Assembly (NCBI GenBank): GCA_944383375.1
Contig: CALWPG010000008.1
Span: 1-39,341, forward strand
Origin: an uncultured Clostridia bacterium
GTDB lineage: Bacteria > Bacillota > Clostridia > Christensenellales > UBA1242
Direction of reading: 5' to 3'
Length of the DNA stretch: 39,341 nucleotides
In this document: piece after piece, positions 16,518 through 25,736 of the stretch
Numbering within the stretch: position 1 is the first letter of the stretch
How the letters are laid out: every line of letters begins with the position of its first letter
The notes under the pieces: model-generated
The model's input: only the letters and a program-made list of their open reading frames with translations
Told to the model about the DNA's origin: nothing
Database searches by the model: none
Position numbers and translations under genes: made by a program

Positions 16518-16541
16518 ACACAAACCAAATAAAGTTTGTGT
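16518..16541 (-). terminator. Terminator of rplS
   Basis: ACACAAAC (16518-16525) and GTTTGTGT (16534-16541) form a perfect stem. On the minus strand it is followed by eight T residues. It ends the rplS transcript, and comM follows 64 bases on, so comM probably needs its own promoter. Confidence 0.85.
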
Positions 16542-16563
16542 ACGCGTTTTTAAAACTGCATGA

Positions 16564-16911
16564 TTAGTTATTGTCTGCTGATTTAATTTTTGCGGCCTTG
16601 CCCGTAAGATTACGAACATAGTACAATTTAGCACGTCTTGGCTGACCTTTACGAACTATATCTACATGGTCGATAAGTGGAGAATGCAAAGGAAATGTTC
16701 TTTCCACACCAACACCATAAGAAATTCTTCTCACAGTGAAAGTTTCTCTAACACTACCATTTTTTCGTGCAATAACAACTCCTTCAAATGCCTGAAGTCT
16801 TTGTTTATCACCTTCTTTAATTTTGACCCAAACCTTAACAGTGTCGCCAATATTAAATACTGGTGCATCATCTTTCAAATTCTCTTTCTCGATAATGTCT
16901 ATAATATTCAC
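16564..16911 (-). CDS. rplS: 50S ribosomal protein L19
   Basis: This 115-residue protein has the standard L19 features: [33 protein letters not shown], then [22 protein letters not shown] and [11 protein letters not shown]. It sits at the 30S-50S interface. It has an AGGAGGA site before its ATG, its own promoter and terminator, and is separated from trmD by rbgA, rnhB and yraN, unlike the rimM-trmD-rplS order of many bacteria. Confidence 0.96.
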   Translation of the reverse strand: MNIIDIIEKENLKDDAPVFNIGDTVKVWVKIKEGDKQRLQAFEGVVIARKNGSVRETFTVRRISYGVGVERTFPLHSPLIDHVDIVRKGQPRRAKLYYVRNLTGKAAKIKSADNN

Positions 16912-16990
16912 CGACTTTTCCTCCTATTATATTACCTAAATGTTCATAAACAAAAAAAAATTTGCCAGCGGACCATTCGAAGTCTCTAAA

Positions 16991-17019
16991 AAGATAACAC
17001 ATATATATTTTTTTTTCAA
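16991..17019 (-). promoter_or_regulatory. SigA-type promoter of rplS with about 70-base leader
   Basis: On the minus strand TTGAAA (17014-17019) and TATCTT (16991-16996) are spaced by 17 bases. The predicted leader runs from about 16984 to 16912 and contains a run of nine T residues after GCTGGCAAA. A ribosomal-protein leader structure is possible, but I could not fold one convincingly. Confidence 0.6.
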
Positions 17020-17052
17020 GTGTTTTTACAATATTTTTATAATTTTTTACAA

Positions 17053-17394
17053 CTACATAAACGCGTCCTGAATATGATTAATTTTATCGCCTAGGATTTC
17101 GATTACATCAAACCTACAAAATTTATCTAAGTTGTTGGTTTTTTGTAAGTAGTAAAGCGCTGTCCTTTTTATGTGCTGCTGCTTGGAATATGTAACGGCC
17201 TCTCGTGGTGCTCCAAATGCATTAGAAGATCTTGCTTTCACTTCAACAAAAATGATGTAACCATCTTTTTGAGCGATAATATCTATTTCGCCCAATTTGC
17301 AAGAAAAATTTGTATTTAAAATTTTGTAATTTTTCTCAACCAAATAGTTGAAAGCCAAAGCCTCACCACGTCTACCGGGAATTTTTGTGTTCAT
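17053..17394 (-). CDS. yraN: YraN/UPF0102 endonuclease-like protein
   Basis: This 113-residue protein of the restriction-endonuclease-like fold has RRGEALAFNYLVEKNYKIL, then CKLGEIDIIAQKDGYIIFVEVKAR (the nuclease-type ExD...ExK arrangement) and TALYYLQ. Its cellular role is not settled. It overlaps rnhB by 4 bases, a common pairing. Confidence 0.92.
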   Translation of the reverse strand: MNTKIPGRRGEALAFNYLVEKNYKILNTNFSCKLGEIDIIAQKDGYIIFVEVKARSSNAFGAPREAVTYSKQQHIKRTALYYLQKTNNLDKFCRFDVIEILGDKINHIQDAFM

Positions 17395-17993
17395 ATCTCA
17401 CCTGTAAAATTTTTTATAAAAGAATCTCTATGTAAGTCGCACTTTCCAAACTTCTTTAACAGTTCTATATGTTTTCTTGTCGCGTATCCCTTATGCTTTG
17501 CAAATTCATAATTTGGATATAGTTTGTCATAATTTTGCATAAGTCTGTCTCGATAAACTTTAGCAAGTATTGATGCACAAGCAATGCTATAACTTTTTTC
17601 ATCGCCCTTTATAATGGAAATAGTTTTTACAGGAGTTTGGATCTTGACAGCATCTATAAGCACAATATCTGGTGTTATACTAATGTTATTTATACAATTT
17701 GTCATGCCTTGCTTGGTTGCGTTGAGAATGTTGATTTCATCTATTTTTTTATTATCAACAACTTCAATTCTGTAAGATATCGCCGTATTTATTATATTGT
17801 CGTATAATTTTTCTCTTACCTTCGCAGTCAACTTTTTGCTATCATTTACTCCGTCAATTATTTTTTCTTTTTCTAATGGCATCAGTGCAATAGCACAAAC
17901 AACAGGTCCCGCGAGTGGACCTCTGCCAGCCTCATCAATTCCTGCAATTAAAGTATATCCCTCTGCTTTGAGCCTATCTTCGTATTCAAACAT
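17391..17993 (-). CDS. rnhB: Ribonuclease HII
   Basis: This 200-residue enzyme removes ribonucleotides from DNA. It has AGIDEAGRGPLAGPVV (first catalytic Asp and Glu), VLIDAVKI (third acidic residue) and the conserved ASILAKVYRD. It overlaps both rbgA (8 bases) and yraN (4 bases) in an unbroken chain. Confidence 0.95.
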   Translation of the reverse strand: MFEYEDRLKAEGYTLIAGIDEAGRGPLAGPVVCAIALMPLEKEKIIDGVNDSKKLTAKVREKLYDNIINTAISYRIEVVDNKKIDEINILNATKQGMTNCINNISITPDIVLIDAVKIQTPVKTISIIKGDEKSYSIACASILAKVYRDRLMQNYDKLYPNYEFAKHKGYATRKHIELLKKFGKCDLHRDSFIKNFTGEI

Positions 17994-18840
17994 TTCTCAC
18001 CTGATCTAAACTAATTTTACCAAATCTAGCTTTTCTAAAATCATCTATAATCATAGCACAAGTTCTATCATAGTCAATGTCACCACCCTTAACCAAAAAA
18101 TGTTTTTTTTGTGCGATATTATCCAGTGTTGAAATTGAATCTTCTCCCAAAACTATGCCATACCTTTGTTGTAATAAAGTTGGATAATATTTTTGTACTA
18201 TACTTACAAGATACAAACTCAAATCATTCATGTCAACAATTTCATCTCTTATGCTTCCAAGCAAACATAACTTTTTTGCAACATCTTGATCTTCAAGATT
18301 TGGCCAAAGTGTACCAGGAGTGTCCAAAATTTCAAAACCATTTTTCAAGGCTACCCATTGTTTACCCCTTGTGACTCCGGCCTTATCTCCTGTCTTTGTT
18401 TTTTTTATGCCACACATATTGTTTATAAGTGTGCTTTTACCACAATTTGGTACACCAATAACCATAGCCCTTAAAGGAATATTGAGTTCTTTCTTTTCAT
18501 ACTTTTGTATTTTTTTTTCACAAAGTTTTTTCATTATAGGCTCAATAATTTTGCTTGTACCACTCTGAGTGCTGTTCAAAAGTATACAATCGCAATTATC
18601 TTTTTGTGCAAGCATATTTTTAACGTATAATGATACACTGTCATCTGCCAAATCCGCTTTATTTATAACATACAAAATTGGTTTATTTTCGCAAAGATCA
18701 TCAAATTTAGGATTAAGGCATGATAAAGGCGCTCTGGCATCCAGAACATATATGACCATATCCACATTTTTTATTTCCTTGGACATTTGCGCCAATGTTT
18801 TTGCCATATGCCCTGGAAACCAATTAACTTTATTTGCCAC
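17986..18840 (-). CDS. rbgA: RbgA (YlqF), ribosome biogenesis GTPase
   Basis: This 284-residue circularly permuted GTPase works late in 50S assembly. The motif order is permuted as expected: NWFPGHMAKT at the N-terminus, the G4 motif INKADLAD, then G1 GVPNCGKSTLINN and the G3 motif DTPGTLWPN. The C-terminal domain has a Y-rich helix. It starts with GTG: the TAG stop of trmD overlaps this start as TAGTG, so translation is coupled, and AAGGAT lies upstream. Confidence 0.95.
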   Translation of the reverse strand: MANKVNWFPGHMAKTLAQMSKEIKNVDMVIYVLDARAPLSCLNPKFDDLCENKPILYVINKADLADDSVSLYVKNMLAQKDNCDCILLNSTQSGTSKIIEPIMKKLCEKKIQKYEKKELNIPLRAMVIGVPNCGKSTLINNMCGIKKTKTGDKAGVTRGKQWVALKNGFEILDTPGTLWPNLEDQDVAKKLCLLGSIRDEIVDMNDLSLYLVSIVQKYYPTLLQQRYGIVLGEDSISTLDNIAQKKHFLVKGGDIDYDRTCAMIIDDFRKARFGKISLDQVRNV

Positions 18841-19934
18841 TATTTTTTATCCTTTCTAGTGTATTTCATTTTATATTTTGATGAATTTTCTTCCACAATC
18901 TCAAAACCTAAATTCTTATATAATTTTATGGCTTTCAGATTGTTTTTGCAAACCCAAAGATAAACAATTTTATTTTCTTTTACCAAATTTTCAATTATAT
19001 CTGTACCTATTTTGTTGTTCCTATAATCTTCATCAATATACATCTCGTCCAACAAAATGCCATCATCGATTTTTTTGATACAAACAAAACCAATCTTCTT
19101 GTCTTTTATCGCAATTATTTTATATGATTTTATATTTTCTTTAATTTTTTTGACTTCCTTATCGTTGGCATCATTGGCATAATCAAAAACATTATTTTTT
19201 TTATAGGAAACCAATCTTTCAAAATCTTTTGATTTGGCATCAATTAGCCTATAATTATTTTTGCAGTATTGGACAAAAAGATCTTTTCTGTTGCGTTTTG
19301 TAATTTCTAATGCCTTATCAAATCTCCAGCTTTGTATGTCCTTATGATTACCCGATAAAAGCACATTTGGAACTGCTTTATTTTCAAAAATTTCAGGTCG
19401 TGTGAATTGAGGATACTCCAAAAGTCCAGTGGAAAAACTTTCTTCCTCCAAAGATTGGTTATTGATAACCCCCTCAATATTTCTAGCCAATGCATCAATA
19501 ATTACCATCGCTGGTAATTCTCCACCGGTTAAAATGTAATCTCCAATTGAGATTTCTTCTGCACCCAAAATTTCGATTACTCTTTGGTCAACTCCTTCAT
19601 AGTGCCCACACAAAATTACTATATCTTCATTTTTCGCAAATTCCTTTGCCATGCTTTGGTTGAATAATTTACCTCTAGGACTTGTAAATATAACTTTTGG
19701 AGAAGTTAAGTTTAAACTTTTGAAAGCATCTACAATTGGTTGAGCCATCATAACCATACCTGCGCCACCACCATAGGGATAATCATCACATTTTTTATGC
19801 ACATCATTGGAAAAATCACGTATGTCAACTACGTTGATTTCAAATAATTTTTTTTCTAATGCCTTTTTGATTACACTACAGTTTAGTGCAGAAAACATCT
19901 CTGGGAATAATGTTAATATGTTTATTCTGACCAT
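18840..19934 (-). CDS. trmD: TrmD tRNA m1G37 methyltransferase fused to a GNAT acetyltransferase domain
   Basis: Residues 1-222 are TrmD: ILTLFPEMF, YGGGAGMVM, CGHYEGVDQR, ISIGDYILTGGELPAMV, EYPQFTRPE and LLSGNHKDI. The enzyme methylates G37 of tRNAs reading CNN codons. The normal family length is near 240. Here the frame continues to 364 residues with a GNAT-type domain: beta strand LLDEMYIDEDYRNNKIGT (294-311, with the Arg-x-x-x-x-Gly acetyl-CoA loop), helix IIENLVKE, and the C-terminal NNLKAIKLYKNLGFEIV. There is no stop or start signal at the join (about 220-235). It overlaps rimM by 13 bases. The TrmD half is certain and the GNAT half is strong by pattern. Confidence 0.9.
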   Translation of the reverse strand: MVRINILTLFPEMFSALNCSVIKKALEKKLFEINVVDIRDFSNDVHKKCDDYPYGGGAGMVMMAQPIVDAFKSLNLTSPKVIFTSPRGKLFNQSMAKEFAKNEDIVILCGHYEGVDQRVIEILGAEEISIGDYILTGGELPAMVIIDALARNIEGVINNQSLEEESFSTGLLEYPQFTRPEIFENKAVPNVLLSGNHKDIQSWRFDKALEITKRNRKDLFVQYCKNNYRLIDAKSKDFERLVSYKKNNVFDYANDANDKEVKKIKENIKSYKIIAIKDKKIGFVCIKKIDDGILLDEMYIDEDYRNNKIGTDIIENLVKENKIVYLWVCKNNLKAIKLYKNLGFEIVEENSSKYKMKYTRKDKK

Positions 19935-20416
19935 ACCCTCATCTCTTCAAATAATTTTTTATTTACTTGCATTTGGTTATCAGTTATGCCCAAAAAAATT
20001 GACTTTAAATGTGGTAACATAAACTCCCTCATATTTTCATCCAATATTGTAATGACATCTGTAGCACCATAGCTTTGAACATCGCTTATTGTTCCTAAAA
20101 AATTGTTTTGATCGTCAACGACATTCATTCCTATCAAATCGTCCACAAAATATGTGCCTTCCTTTATGTCAAGTTCCTCATCATCGGCATAAACCTTTTT
20201 ATTCCTATAATTTTCGGCTTCATTTCTATCTTTTATTCCCTCCAAAAAGGCATAGATAAAACCTTGACGAAAACTAAGCTTTTTAACAAGCAAAATGTTT
20301 CCGTCTATACTTAAATGTTTTAGATTTTTATATATATCCATATTTGTATCTGCTGGATATATCTTTAATTCTCCTTTTATCCCTTGAGGTTTAACGATCG
20401 TGCCAATTAATCTCAT
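19922..20416 (-). CDS. rimM: RimM, 16S rRNA maturation factor
   Basis: This 164-residue protein has the N-terminal VKPQGIKGELKIYP barrel segment and LSFRQGFIYAFLEGIKDRNEAENYRNKKVY, then the C-terminal PRC-barrel starting YFVDDLIGMNVVD and LPHLKSIFLGI. It binds S19 and assists 30S head assembly. It sits upstream of trmD, as in most bacteria. A GGAGAG site precedes its ATG. Confidence 0.94.
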   Translation of the reverse strand: MRLIGTIVKPQGIKGELKIYPADTNMDIYKNLKHLSIDGNILLVKKLSFRQGFIYAFLEGIKDRNEAENYRNKKVYADDEELDIKEGTYFVDDLIGMNVVDDQNNFLGTISDVQSYGATDVITILDENMREFMLPHLKSIFLGITDNQMQVNKKLFEEMRVWSE

Positions 20417-20430
20417 ATGCTCTCCATATA

Positions 20431-20451
20431 AAAAACAGGCAAAAAATGCCT
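20431..20451 (-). terminator. Weak terminator/attenuator between khpA and rimM
   Basis: AGGCA (20437-20441) and TGCCT (20447-20451) form a short stem followed by a T-run on the minus strand. It overlaps the khpA stop codon. With only five pairs it probably causes partial termination. Confidence 0.5.
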
Positions 20452-20680
20452 ATTTATTTATTTTTACATTATATCTTATTCTTTCTTTAGCAGAAACAGA
20501 TTTAACGATTGCCCTAATAGATTGTGCAATTCTTCCATTTTTACCAATGACCTTGCCAACATCTTCTTCAGCCACATTGACAATTATGTTTATTTCGCTA
20601 CCATCTCTTTCTGTTGTAATTCTAACAGCATCCTTATTGTCAACTAAACTTTTGACAATATATTCAACTAATTGCTCCAT
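20450..20680 (-). CDS. khpA: KhpA (YlqC), KH-domain RNA-binding protein
   Basis: This 76-residue single KH-domain protein has the nucleic-acid-binding GKNGR loop (IGKNGRIAQSI) and the family helix LVEYIVKSLVDNK at the start. In Gram-positives it pairs with KhpB (Jag) to bind small RNAs and affect cell division. Its place between rpsP and rimM is the standard order. Confidence 0.93.
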   Translation of the reverse strand: MEQLVEYIVKSLVDNKDAVRITTERDGSEINIIVNVAEEDVGKVIGKNGRIAQSIRAIVKSVSAKERIRYNVKINK

Positions 20681-20689
20681 AATTCTCCT

Positions 20690-20947
20690 TTATTTTGTGG
20701 TTCTTTCAATTACACCACTTTTTATCAACAGTTCCTTGGCTGTTTCTGTTGGTTGAGCACCGTTTTTTAGCCATTGTGCAGCTTTTTCATTGTCAATCTT
20801 GATTTCTGCAGGGTCTGTGAGTGGATTGTAAGTTCCAATAACTTCAACAAATTTTCCATCTCTTGGTGACCTTGAATCTGCAACAACTACTCTGTAAAAT
20901 GGTGCTTTTTTGTCTCCAAGTCTTGTTAATCTAATTTTTAATGCCAT
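20690..20947 (-). CDS. rpsP: 30S ribosomal protein S16
   Basis: This 85-residue protein starts [32 protein letters not shown], the signature S16 start, followed by GTYNPLTDP and WLKNGAQPT. It has an AAAAGGAG site and lies 48 bases after ffh, inside an AT-rich gap. Confidence 0.96.
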   Translation of the reverse strand: MALKIRLTRLGDKKAPFYRVVVADSRSPRDGKFVEVIGTYNPLTDPAEIKIDNEKAAQWLKNGAQPTETAKELLIKSGVIERTTK

Positions 20948-20995
20948 TTTATTTCTCCTTTTATGATTTTTTATATATTAATTTTATTAATATAA

Positions 20996-22312
20996 CTAAT
21001 TAAAAAACTTTGCAATTCCTTTTTTTGATTTCATTTGTTTCATCATTTCTTTTGACTGCTCGAATTGCTTAAGCAACATATTGACATCTTGTATTGTGGT
21101 CCCGCTTCCGTTTGCTATTCTTTTTCGTTGGCTACCCTTAATGAGATCGGGATTAAGTCTTTCTTTTTTTGTCATGCTCTGTATTATGGCCTTGTTCTTT
21201 TTAAGCACATTTTCGTCAACTTGAGCACCTTTGAGTTTGCTACTTAGTCCTGGAATCATTGCTAGCAAATCATTGATGTTACCCATTTTTTTCAAGCGCT
21301 CTAATTGCGCCAAGTAGTCCTCAAATGTAAAAGAGTTCTCACGAAAACTTTTTTCAAATTTTTTAAGCTCCTCTTCGGTCACTGCTTCTTGAGCTTTTTC
21401 AATAAGACTAAGAACATCGCCCATACCCAAAATGCGAGAAGCAATCCTGTCAGCATAGAATGGTTCAATATCTCCAATCTTCTCACCAACTCCACAAAAC
21501 TTTATTGGTTTTTGGGTTATTGCTTTGATTGAAAGTGCCGCACCACCACGTGTGTCTCCATCTAGTTTTGTAAGTATGACTCCAGTAATGTCCAAATCAT
21601 TATTAAAGCTTTCAGCTACAGTAACTGCATCCTGCCCCGTCATGCTATCTACAGTCAGCAAAATTTCTGTTGGAGAGACTTCTTTTTTTATGTTTTTTAG
21701 TTCTTGCATAAGCTCTTCATTGATGTGAAGTCTTCCAGCAGTGTCGATTATAACAGTGTCAAATCCCTGAGATTTAGCATAATCTATCGCCTGTTTCGCA
21801 GTTTTTACAGGATTTTGAGTTCCTTTTTCAAACACTTCAACTTTTGCTTGACTGCCAACAACTTTCAATTGGTTTATAGCAGCAGGTCTATAGATATCAC
21901 ATGCGACTAGCAAAGGTTTTTTACCCGATTTTTTTAGGTATGCTCCAAGTTTTGCACACATGGTTGTCTTTCCTGCACCCTGAAGTCCACACATCATGAT
22001 AATAGTCGGAGGCATAGGTGACACTGCAAGTTTTTGATTAGGACTGCTCATCAAGGCAGTAAGCTCTTCATTTACAATTTTGATGACTTGTTGCCCAGGG
22101 GTTAAGCTCTTTAGTACAACATCTCCAACTGCTTTTTCAGAAACTTTTTTAATAAAATCTTTGACGACAAGATAATTTACATCAGCCTCAAGCAAAGCGA
22201 GTTTAACCTCACGCATTGCTTCCTTTATCTCAAGTTCAGTGAGTTTACCTCTTTTGGTCAACTTTGAAAATATGTGTGACATCTTTTCACTTAAACTTGT
22301 AAATAATGCCAT
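20996..22312 (-). CDS. ffh: Ffh, signal recognition particle protein
   Basis: This 438-residue SRP54 GTPase directs ribosomes making membrane proteins to FtsY. It has an N-domain helix bundle, the G motif GLQGAGKTTMCAKLG, DTAGRLHIN and TKLDGDTRGGAALS. The C-terminal M-domain (about 300-438) is methionine-rich (LLKQFEQSKEMMKQMK), binding signal peptide and SRP RNA. It overlaps ylxM at the start (1 base). Confidence 0.95.
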   Translation of the reverse strand: MALFTSLSEKMSHIFSKLTKRGKLTELEIKEAMREVKLALLEADVNYLVVKDFIKKVSEKAVGDVVLKSLTPGQQVIKIVNEELTALMSSPNQKLAVSPMPPTIIMMCGLQGAGKTTMCAKLGAYLKKSGKKPLLVACDIYRPAAINQLKVVGSQAKVEVFEKGTQNPVKTAKQAIDYAKSQGFDTVIIDTAGRLHINEELMQELKNIKKEVSPTEILLTVDSMTGQDAVTVAESFNNDLDITGVILTKLDGDTRGGAALSIKAITQKPIKFCGVGEKIGDIEPFYADRIASRILGMGDVLSLIEKAQEAVTEEELKKFEKSFRENSFTFEDYLAQLERLKKMGNINDLLAMIPGLSSKLKGAQVDENVLKKNKAIIQSMTKKERLNPDLIKGSQRKRIANGSGTTIQDVNMLLKQFEQSKEMMKQMKSKKGIAKFFN

Positions 22313-22617
22313 TAATATTCCTCCAATAACTTCATGATTTGTTGCCTCAACTGATTTGGATCACAATCTTTTAACTGCGTAAGTGCTTGCCTTAACTTCA
22401 GATATCTGATCCTATTTTCAAAATCATACAATTTTTGTCTGGCCTTACTAACTGCATCCATAACAGCACTTCGCGTTATTTTATGCTTGTCGGCAATTTC
22501 ACCCAGTGACAAATCGTTGTTGACATAATCTATAAGGATTTCACGTTGTCTATGGCTAAGAAAATCACCATAGATGTCAACGAGTAAACCCAGTTCAACA
22601 TTTTGATCAACACTCAT
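22312..22617 (-). CDS. ylxM: YlxM (UPF0122), helix-turn-helix SRP-associated protein
   Basis: This 101-residue protein has a sigma-70-region-4-like helix-turn-helix: LLVDIYGDFLSHRQREIL, then DLSLGEIADKHKITRSAVMDAVSKARQKLYDFE. YlxM homologues bind SRP RNA and modulate Ffh. A TTG five codons upstream extends the frame, but MSVDQNVELG has the AGGTGG site and fits the family. It is the first gene of the operon, with a promoter just upstream. Confidence 0.92.
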   Translation of the reverse strand: MSVDQNVELGLLVDIYGDFLSHRQREILIDYVNNDLSLGEIADKHKITRSAVMDAVSKARQKLYDFENRIRYLKLRQALTQLKDCDPNQLRQQIMKLLEEY

Positions 22618-22649
22618 ACTGCCACCTGTCAAGTAAAATTACTTTACAG

Positions 22650-22678
22650 ATGTTACCATATGTTTAGTTTTTTTGCAA
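22650..22678 (-). promoter_or_regulatory. SigA-type promoter of the ylxM-ffh operon
   Basis: On the minus strand TTGCAA (22673-22678) and TAACAT (22650-22655) are spaced by 17 bases, leaving a leader of about 26 bases before the ylxM ATG. Confidence 0.6.
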
Positions 22679-22693
22679 GCATTTTAAACAAAT

Positions 22694-23812
22694 TTATGGC
22701 AACAATTTTAATAAAATTTGATTTAGCACGCCAAAATGCTCACTATTTACGCTGATATGGTTATTGTTCAGCTGCAAAAAACCACTTTTTAAAAGAAAAT
22801 TTATTTCTTTATCTTTTTGCTTCAAAATATCATATCCTAACATCTTTAAATTTGTTATGTCAACACCATAAATTGTCCTGAGTCCCAGCATCAAATACTC
22901 TTCTATTTTTTCAACTTCACTTAATTTATTTTTTGTATACTCAAAATTTGACTTTAAATAATCATTAATACTAGAGGGATTTTCATACCTAAAGCCATCA
23001 AAAAAAGAATGAGCAGCAACACCAAACCCCAAATAATTTTTTAATTGCCAATATCCTAAATTATGTTTACATTCAAAATTGTCTTTTGCAAAATTGGAAA
23101 TTTCATATCTAACAAAACCATGTTTGTTAAGATATTTAGTCAATTTATTGTAATTCGTAACACATTCATCTTCAGAAACAGTTTTTATACCACCTTTTTC
23201 AATCAAACGTGTAAGCAAAGTGTTTGGCTCGTTTATCAGCATATATGCACTTAAATGCGTTATATTTTGTCGTAAAAGAAGCTTTGCAGATCTTTTAAGC
23301 TTACTATAAGTTTGTCCCGGGATTCCGATAAGAAGATCTGCATTTATATTTTTAAAGCCAATTTGCTTTGCAAGTTTAATGGCATATATAGCCTGGTTTT
23401 TACTGTGTTTTCTCCCTATTGTCTTCAAACTTTTATTATCAAGTGATTGGACACCAATACTTATTCTGTTTATACCACATTTTAAGTATGATTTTATTTT
23501 TTCATTGGTTAAAGAGCAAGGATTGGCTTCAATTGATATTTCTGCATCTTTTGAAACACTGAAATTTGTTTTCAAAGCGTCAATAATCTTTGCAATATAC
23601 CTTTCATCCACACAAGATGGTGTGCCACCACCGATGTAAATAGAAGTCACATTAAGATTCTTATCTGTATTTTTGACAATTTCTTGGTTTAGTTTTTCAA
23701 AATATTGCCGTTTTATATCTTCACCGCAAACGAAAGAAGAAAAATTACAGTAAAAACACTTACTGTCACAAAACGGTATGTGTACATAAATCATTATGTC
23801 AGTCATTGTCAT
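22694..23812 (-). CDS. hemW: HemW-like radical SAM heme chaperone
   Basis: This 372-residue radical SAM protein has the cluster motif [10 protein letters not shown] (C-x3-C-x2-C followed by Phe, as in HemW rather than true HemN), [25 protein letters not shown] and [11 protein letters not shown]. HemW inserts heme into proteins and was long annotated as oxygen-independent coproporphyrinogen oxidase. It overlaps the end of lepA by 14 bases, the usual lepA-hemW order. Three ATGs lie within the first seven codons, and the true start among them is unclear. Confidence 0.9.
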   Translation of the reverse strand: MTMTDIMIYVHIPFCDSKCFYCNFSSFVCGEDIKRQYFEKLNQEIVKNTDKNLNVTSIYIGGGTPSCVDERYIAKIIDALKTNFSVSKDAEISIEANPCSLTNEKIKSYLKCGINRISIGVQSLDNKSLKTIGRKHSKNQAIYAIKLAKQIGFKNINADLLIGIPGQTYSKLKRSAKLLLRQNITHLSAYMLINEPNTLLTRLIEKGGIKTVSEDECVTNYNKLTKYLNKHGFVRYEISNFAKDNFECKHNLGYWQLKNYLGFGVAAHSFFDGFRYENPSSINDYLKSNFEYTKNKLSEVEKIEEYLMLGLRTIYGVDITNLKMLGYDILKQKDKEINFLLKSGFLQLNNNHISVNSEHFGVLNQILLKLLP

Positions 23813-25607
23813 CTGTTTTTAAAATACTTATAAAGGTTTCTGCAGGAAGTTCAACAGATCCAAATTGTCGCATGCGCTTTTTACCTGCTTTTTGTTTTTC
23901 AAGAAGTTTCCTTTTTCTTGAAATATCGCCACCATAACATTTAGCCAAAACGTCCTTTCTCATTGCACTGACAGTTTCGCGAGCGATAACTTTTCCGCCA
24001 ATACATGCTTGAATAGGCACTTCAAATAATTGACGTGGTATAATTTTCTTTAATTTTTCTGCTATTTGTCTACCCCTAGAATATGCTTTATCTTTATGAA
24101 TGATCATACTCAGTGCGTCACATGGTTCACCATTCAAAAGTATATCCAATCTGACGAGCTCACTTGGTTTGAACCCATAAACCTCATAATCTAGACTTGC
24201 ATATCCTTTTGTTCTTGATTTTAAATTATCGAAGAAGTCATATATCATTTCTGCCAACGGCATGTTGTATTTTAAAACAACACGAGTTTTTTCAAGATAC
24301 TGCATATCAATAAATTCGCCACGTCGGTCTTGACAAAGTTCCATAATGGCACCAACATAATTTGGTGGAGTATAAATTTCAAGTTTTATCATTGGTTCTT
24401 CAATCCTTTCAATTTCTGCCTGAGGTGGCAACATAGAAGGATTGCTGACTTCAATCATCTCTCCATTAGTTTTGTAAACATCGTATGAAACACTAGGAGC
24501 AGTAGTAATAATTTCAAGTCCGAACTCTCTCTCAAGCCTTTCGGTTATAATTTCCATGTGCAAAAGTCCCAAAAAACCACATCTAAAACCAAAGCCTAGT
24601 GCGACTGAATTTTCTGGTGAAAATTTCAAACTTGCATCATTGAGTTTAAGCTTTTCCAGTGCATCTTTCAAATCCTCATATTTCGCTCCATCAACTGGGA
24701 ATATTCCACTAAACACAACCGGTTGAACATCTTTATATCCAGGCAAAGGCTCTTTTGTTGGATTAATTGCATTTGTTATGGTATCGCCTACTTTTGTATC
24801 AGACAAATTCTTTATACTTGCACAAATATATCCAACATCACCACTTGAAAGAATTTCCATTTCCTTCATTTTTGGAGTAAATATACCAACTTCTGTGACT
24901 TCATATACTTTGTCAGTTTTCATCATTTTGATTTTGTCACCAATTTTAACTTGTCCATCAAAAATTCTAACAAAGCAAATTGCACCTTTAAAATTATCAT
25001 AAAGGCTATCAAATATAAGTGCTTTTAGAGGAGAATTTATATCACCTTTAGGTGAAGGAATTTTTTCAATGATTTGTTTTATAACTTCTTCAATATTCGT
25101 ACCATCCTTCGCAGAAATTGCTGGACAATCTTGTGCATAAATACCAAGGACATCTTCTATTTCTTTTCGGCATCTATTTACATGGGCGCTTGGTAAATCA
25201 ATTTTATTTATCACCGGTAAAATCTCTAAATTGTTGTCAATAGCAAGATAGGTATTTGCAATGGTTTGTGCTTCAACCCCTTGTGAGGCATCTACTATAA
25301 GAATTGCTCCTTCACATGCCGCCAAAGATCTTGACACTTCATATGTAAAGTCAACATGACCTGGAGTATCAATCAAATTCAAAATATAATCTTCGCCATC
25401 CAAAGTGTAGTACATCCTTGTTGGCGTTAGTTTAATGGTAATTCCCCTTTCGCGTTCAAGATCCATGCTATCCAAAAGTTGGTCACTCATATCTCTCGTT
25501 GCGACCGCCCCTGTTTTTTCAATTAAGCGATCAGCAAGAGTGCTCTTCCCGTGATCGATATGAGCAATAATGCAAAAATTTCTTATGTTAGTTTGTTTTT
25601 CAATCAT
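23799..25607 (-). CDS. lepA: LepA (elongation factor 4)
   Basis: This is a 602-residue translation GTPase. It has G1 [17 protein letters not shown]2/G3 RERGITIKL and [13 protein letters not shown]4 NKIDLPSA, and the LepA-specific C-terminal domain with [34 protein letters not shown]. It is thought to help 30S maturation or to back-translocate stalled ribosomes. It has its own promoter (25633-25660) and is followed by hemW. Confidence 0.96.
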   Translation of the reverse strand: MIEKQTNIRNFCIIAHIDHGKSTLADRLIEKTGAVATRDMSDQLLDSMDLERERGITIKLTPTRMYYTLDGEDYILNLIDTPGHVDFTYEVSRSLAACEGAILIVDASQGVEAQTIANTYLAIDNNLEILPVINKIDLPSAHVNRCRKEIEDVLGIYAQDCPAISAKDGTNIEEVIKQIIEKIPSPKGDINSPLKALIFDSLYDNFKGAICFVRIFDGQVKIGDKIKMMKTDKVYEVTEVGIFTPKMKEMEILSSGDVGYICASIKNLSDTKVGDTITNAINPTKEPLPGYKDVQPVVFSGIFPVDGAKYEDLKDALEKLKLNDASLKFSPENSVALGFGFRCGFLGLLHMEIITERLEREFGLEIITTAPSVSYDVYKTNGEMIEVSNPSMLPPQAEIERIEEPMIKLEIYTPPNYVGAIMELCQDRRGEFIDMQYLEKTRVVLKYNMPLAEMIYDFFDNLKSRTKGYASLDYEVYGFKPSELVRLDILLNGEPCDALSMIIHKDKAYSRGRQIAEKLKKIIPRQLFEVPIQACIGGKVIARETVSAMRKDVLAKCYGGDISRKRKLLEKQKAGKKRMRQFGSVELPAETFISILKTDDND

Positions 25608-25632
25608 TTAGTTGTATTTCCTCTGCAAGATA

Positions 25633-25660
25633 AGTATATATATAATTGAGAAAAAATCAA
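25633..25660 (-). promoter_or_regulatory. SigA-type promoter of lepA-hemW
   Basis: On the minus strand TTGATT (25655-25660) and TATACT (25633-25638) have a 16-base spacer. Confidence 0.7.
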
Positions 25661-25688
25661 ACCAAAATTTACATTTTAATAAATTTTG

Positions 25689-25718
25689 TAGACATCTTTT
25701 TTAATTTTATGATATATT
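25689..25718 (+). promoter_or_regulatory. Candidate promoter of the phosphodiesterase gene
   Basis: TAGACA (25689-25694) and TATATT (25713-25718) are spaced by 18 bases on the plus strand. The transcript would start close to the AAAAGGA site before the ATG at 25737. Confidence 0.5.
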
Positions 25719-25736
25719 AAAATAAAAGGAAAAATA

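Noticed and set aside
16912..16984. Defined L19 leader structure
   Set aside because: I could not find a convincing stem that matches a known leader; listed only as a question, not as an RNA feature.
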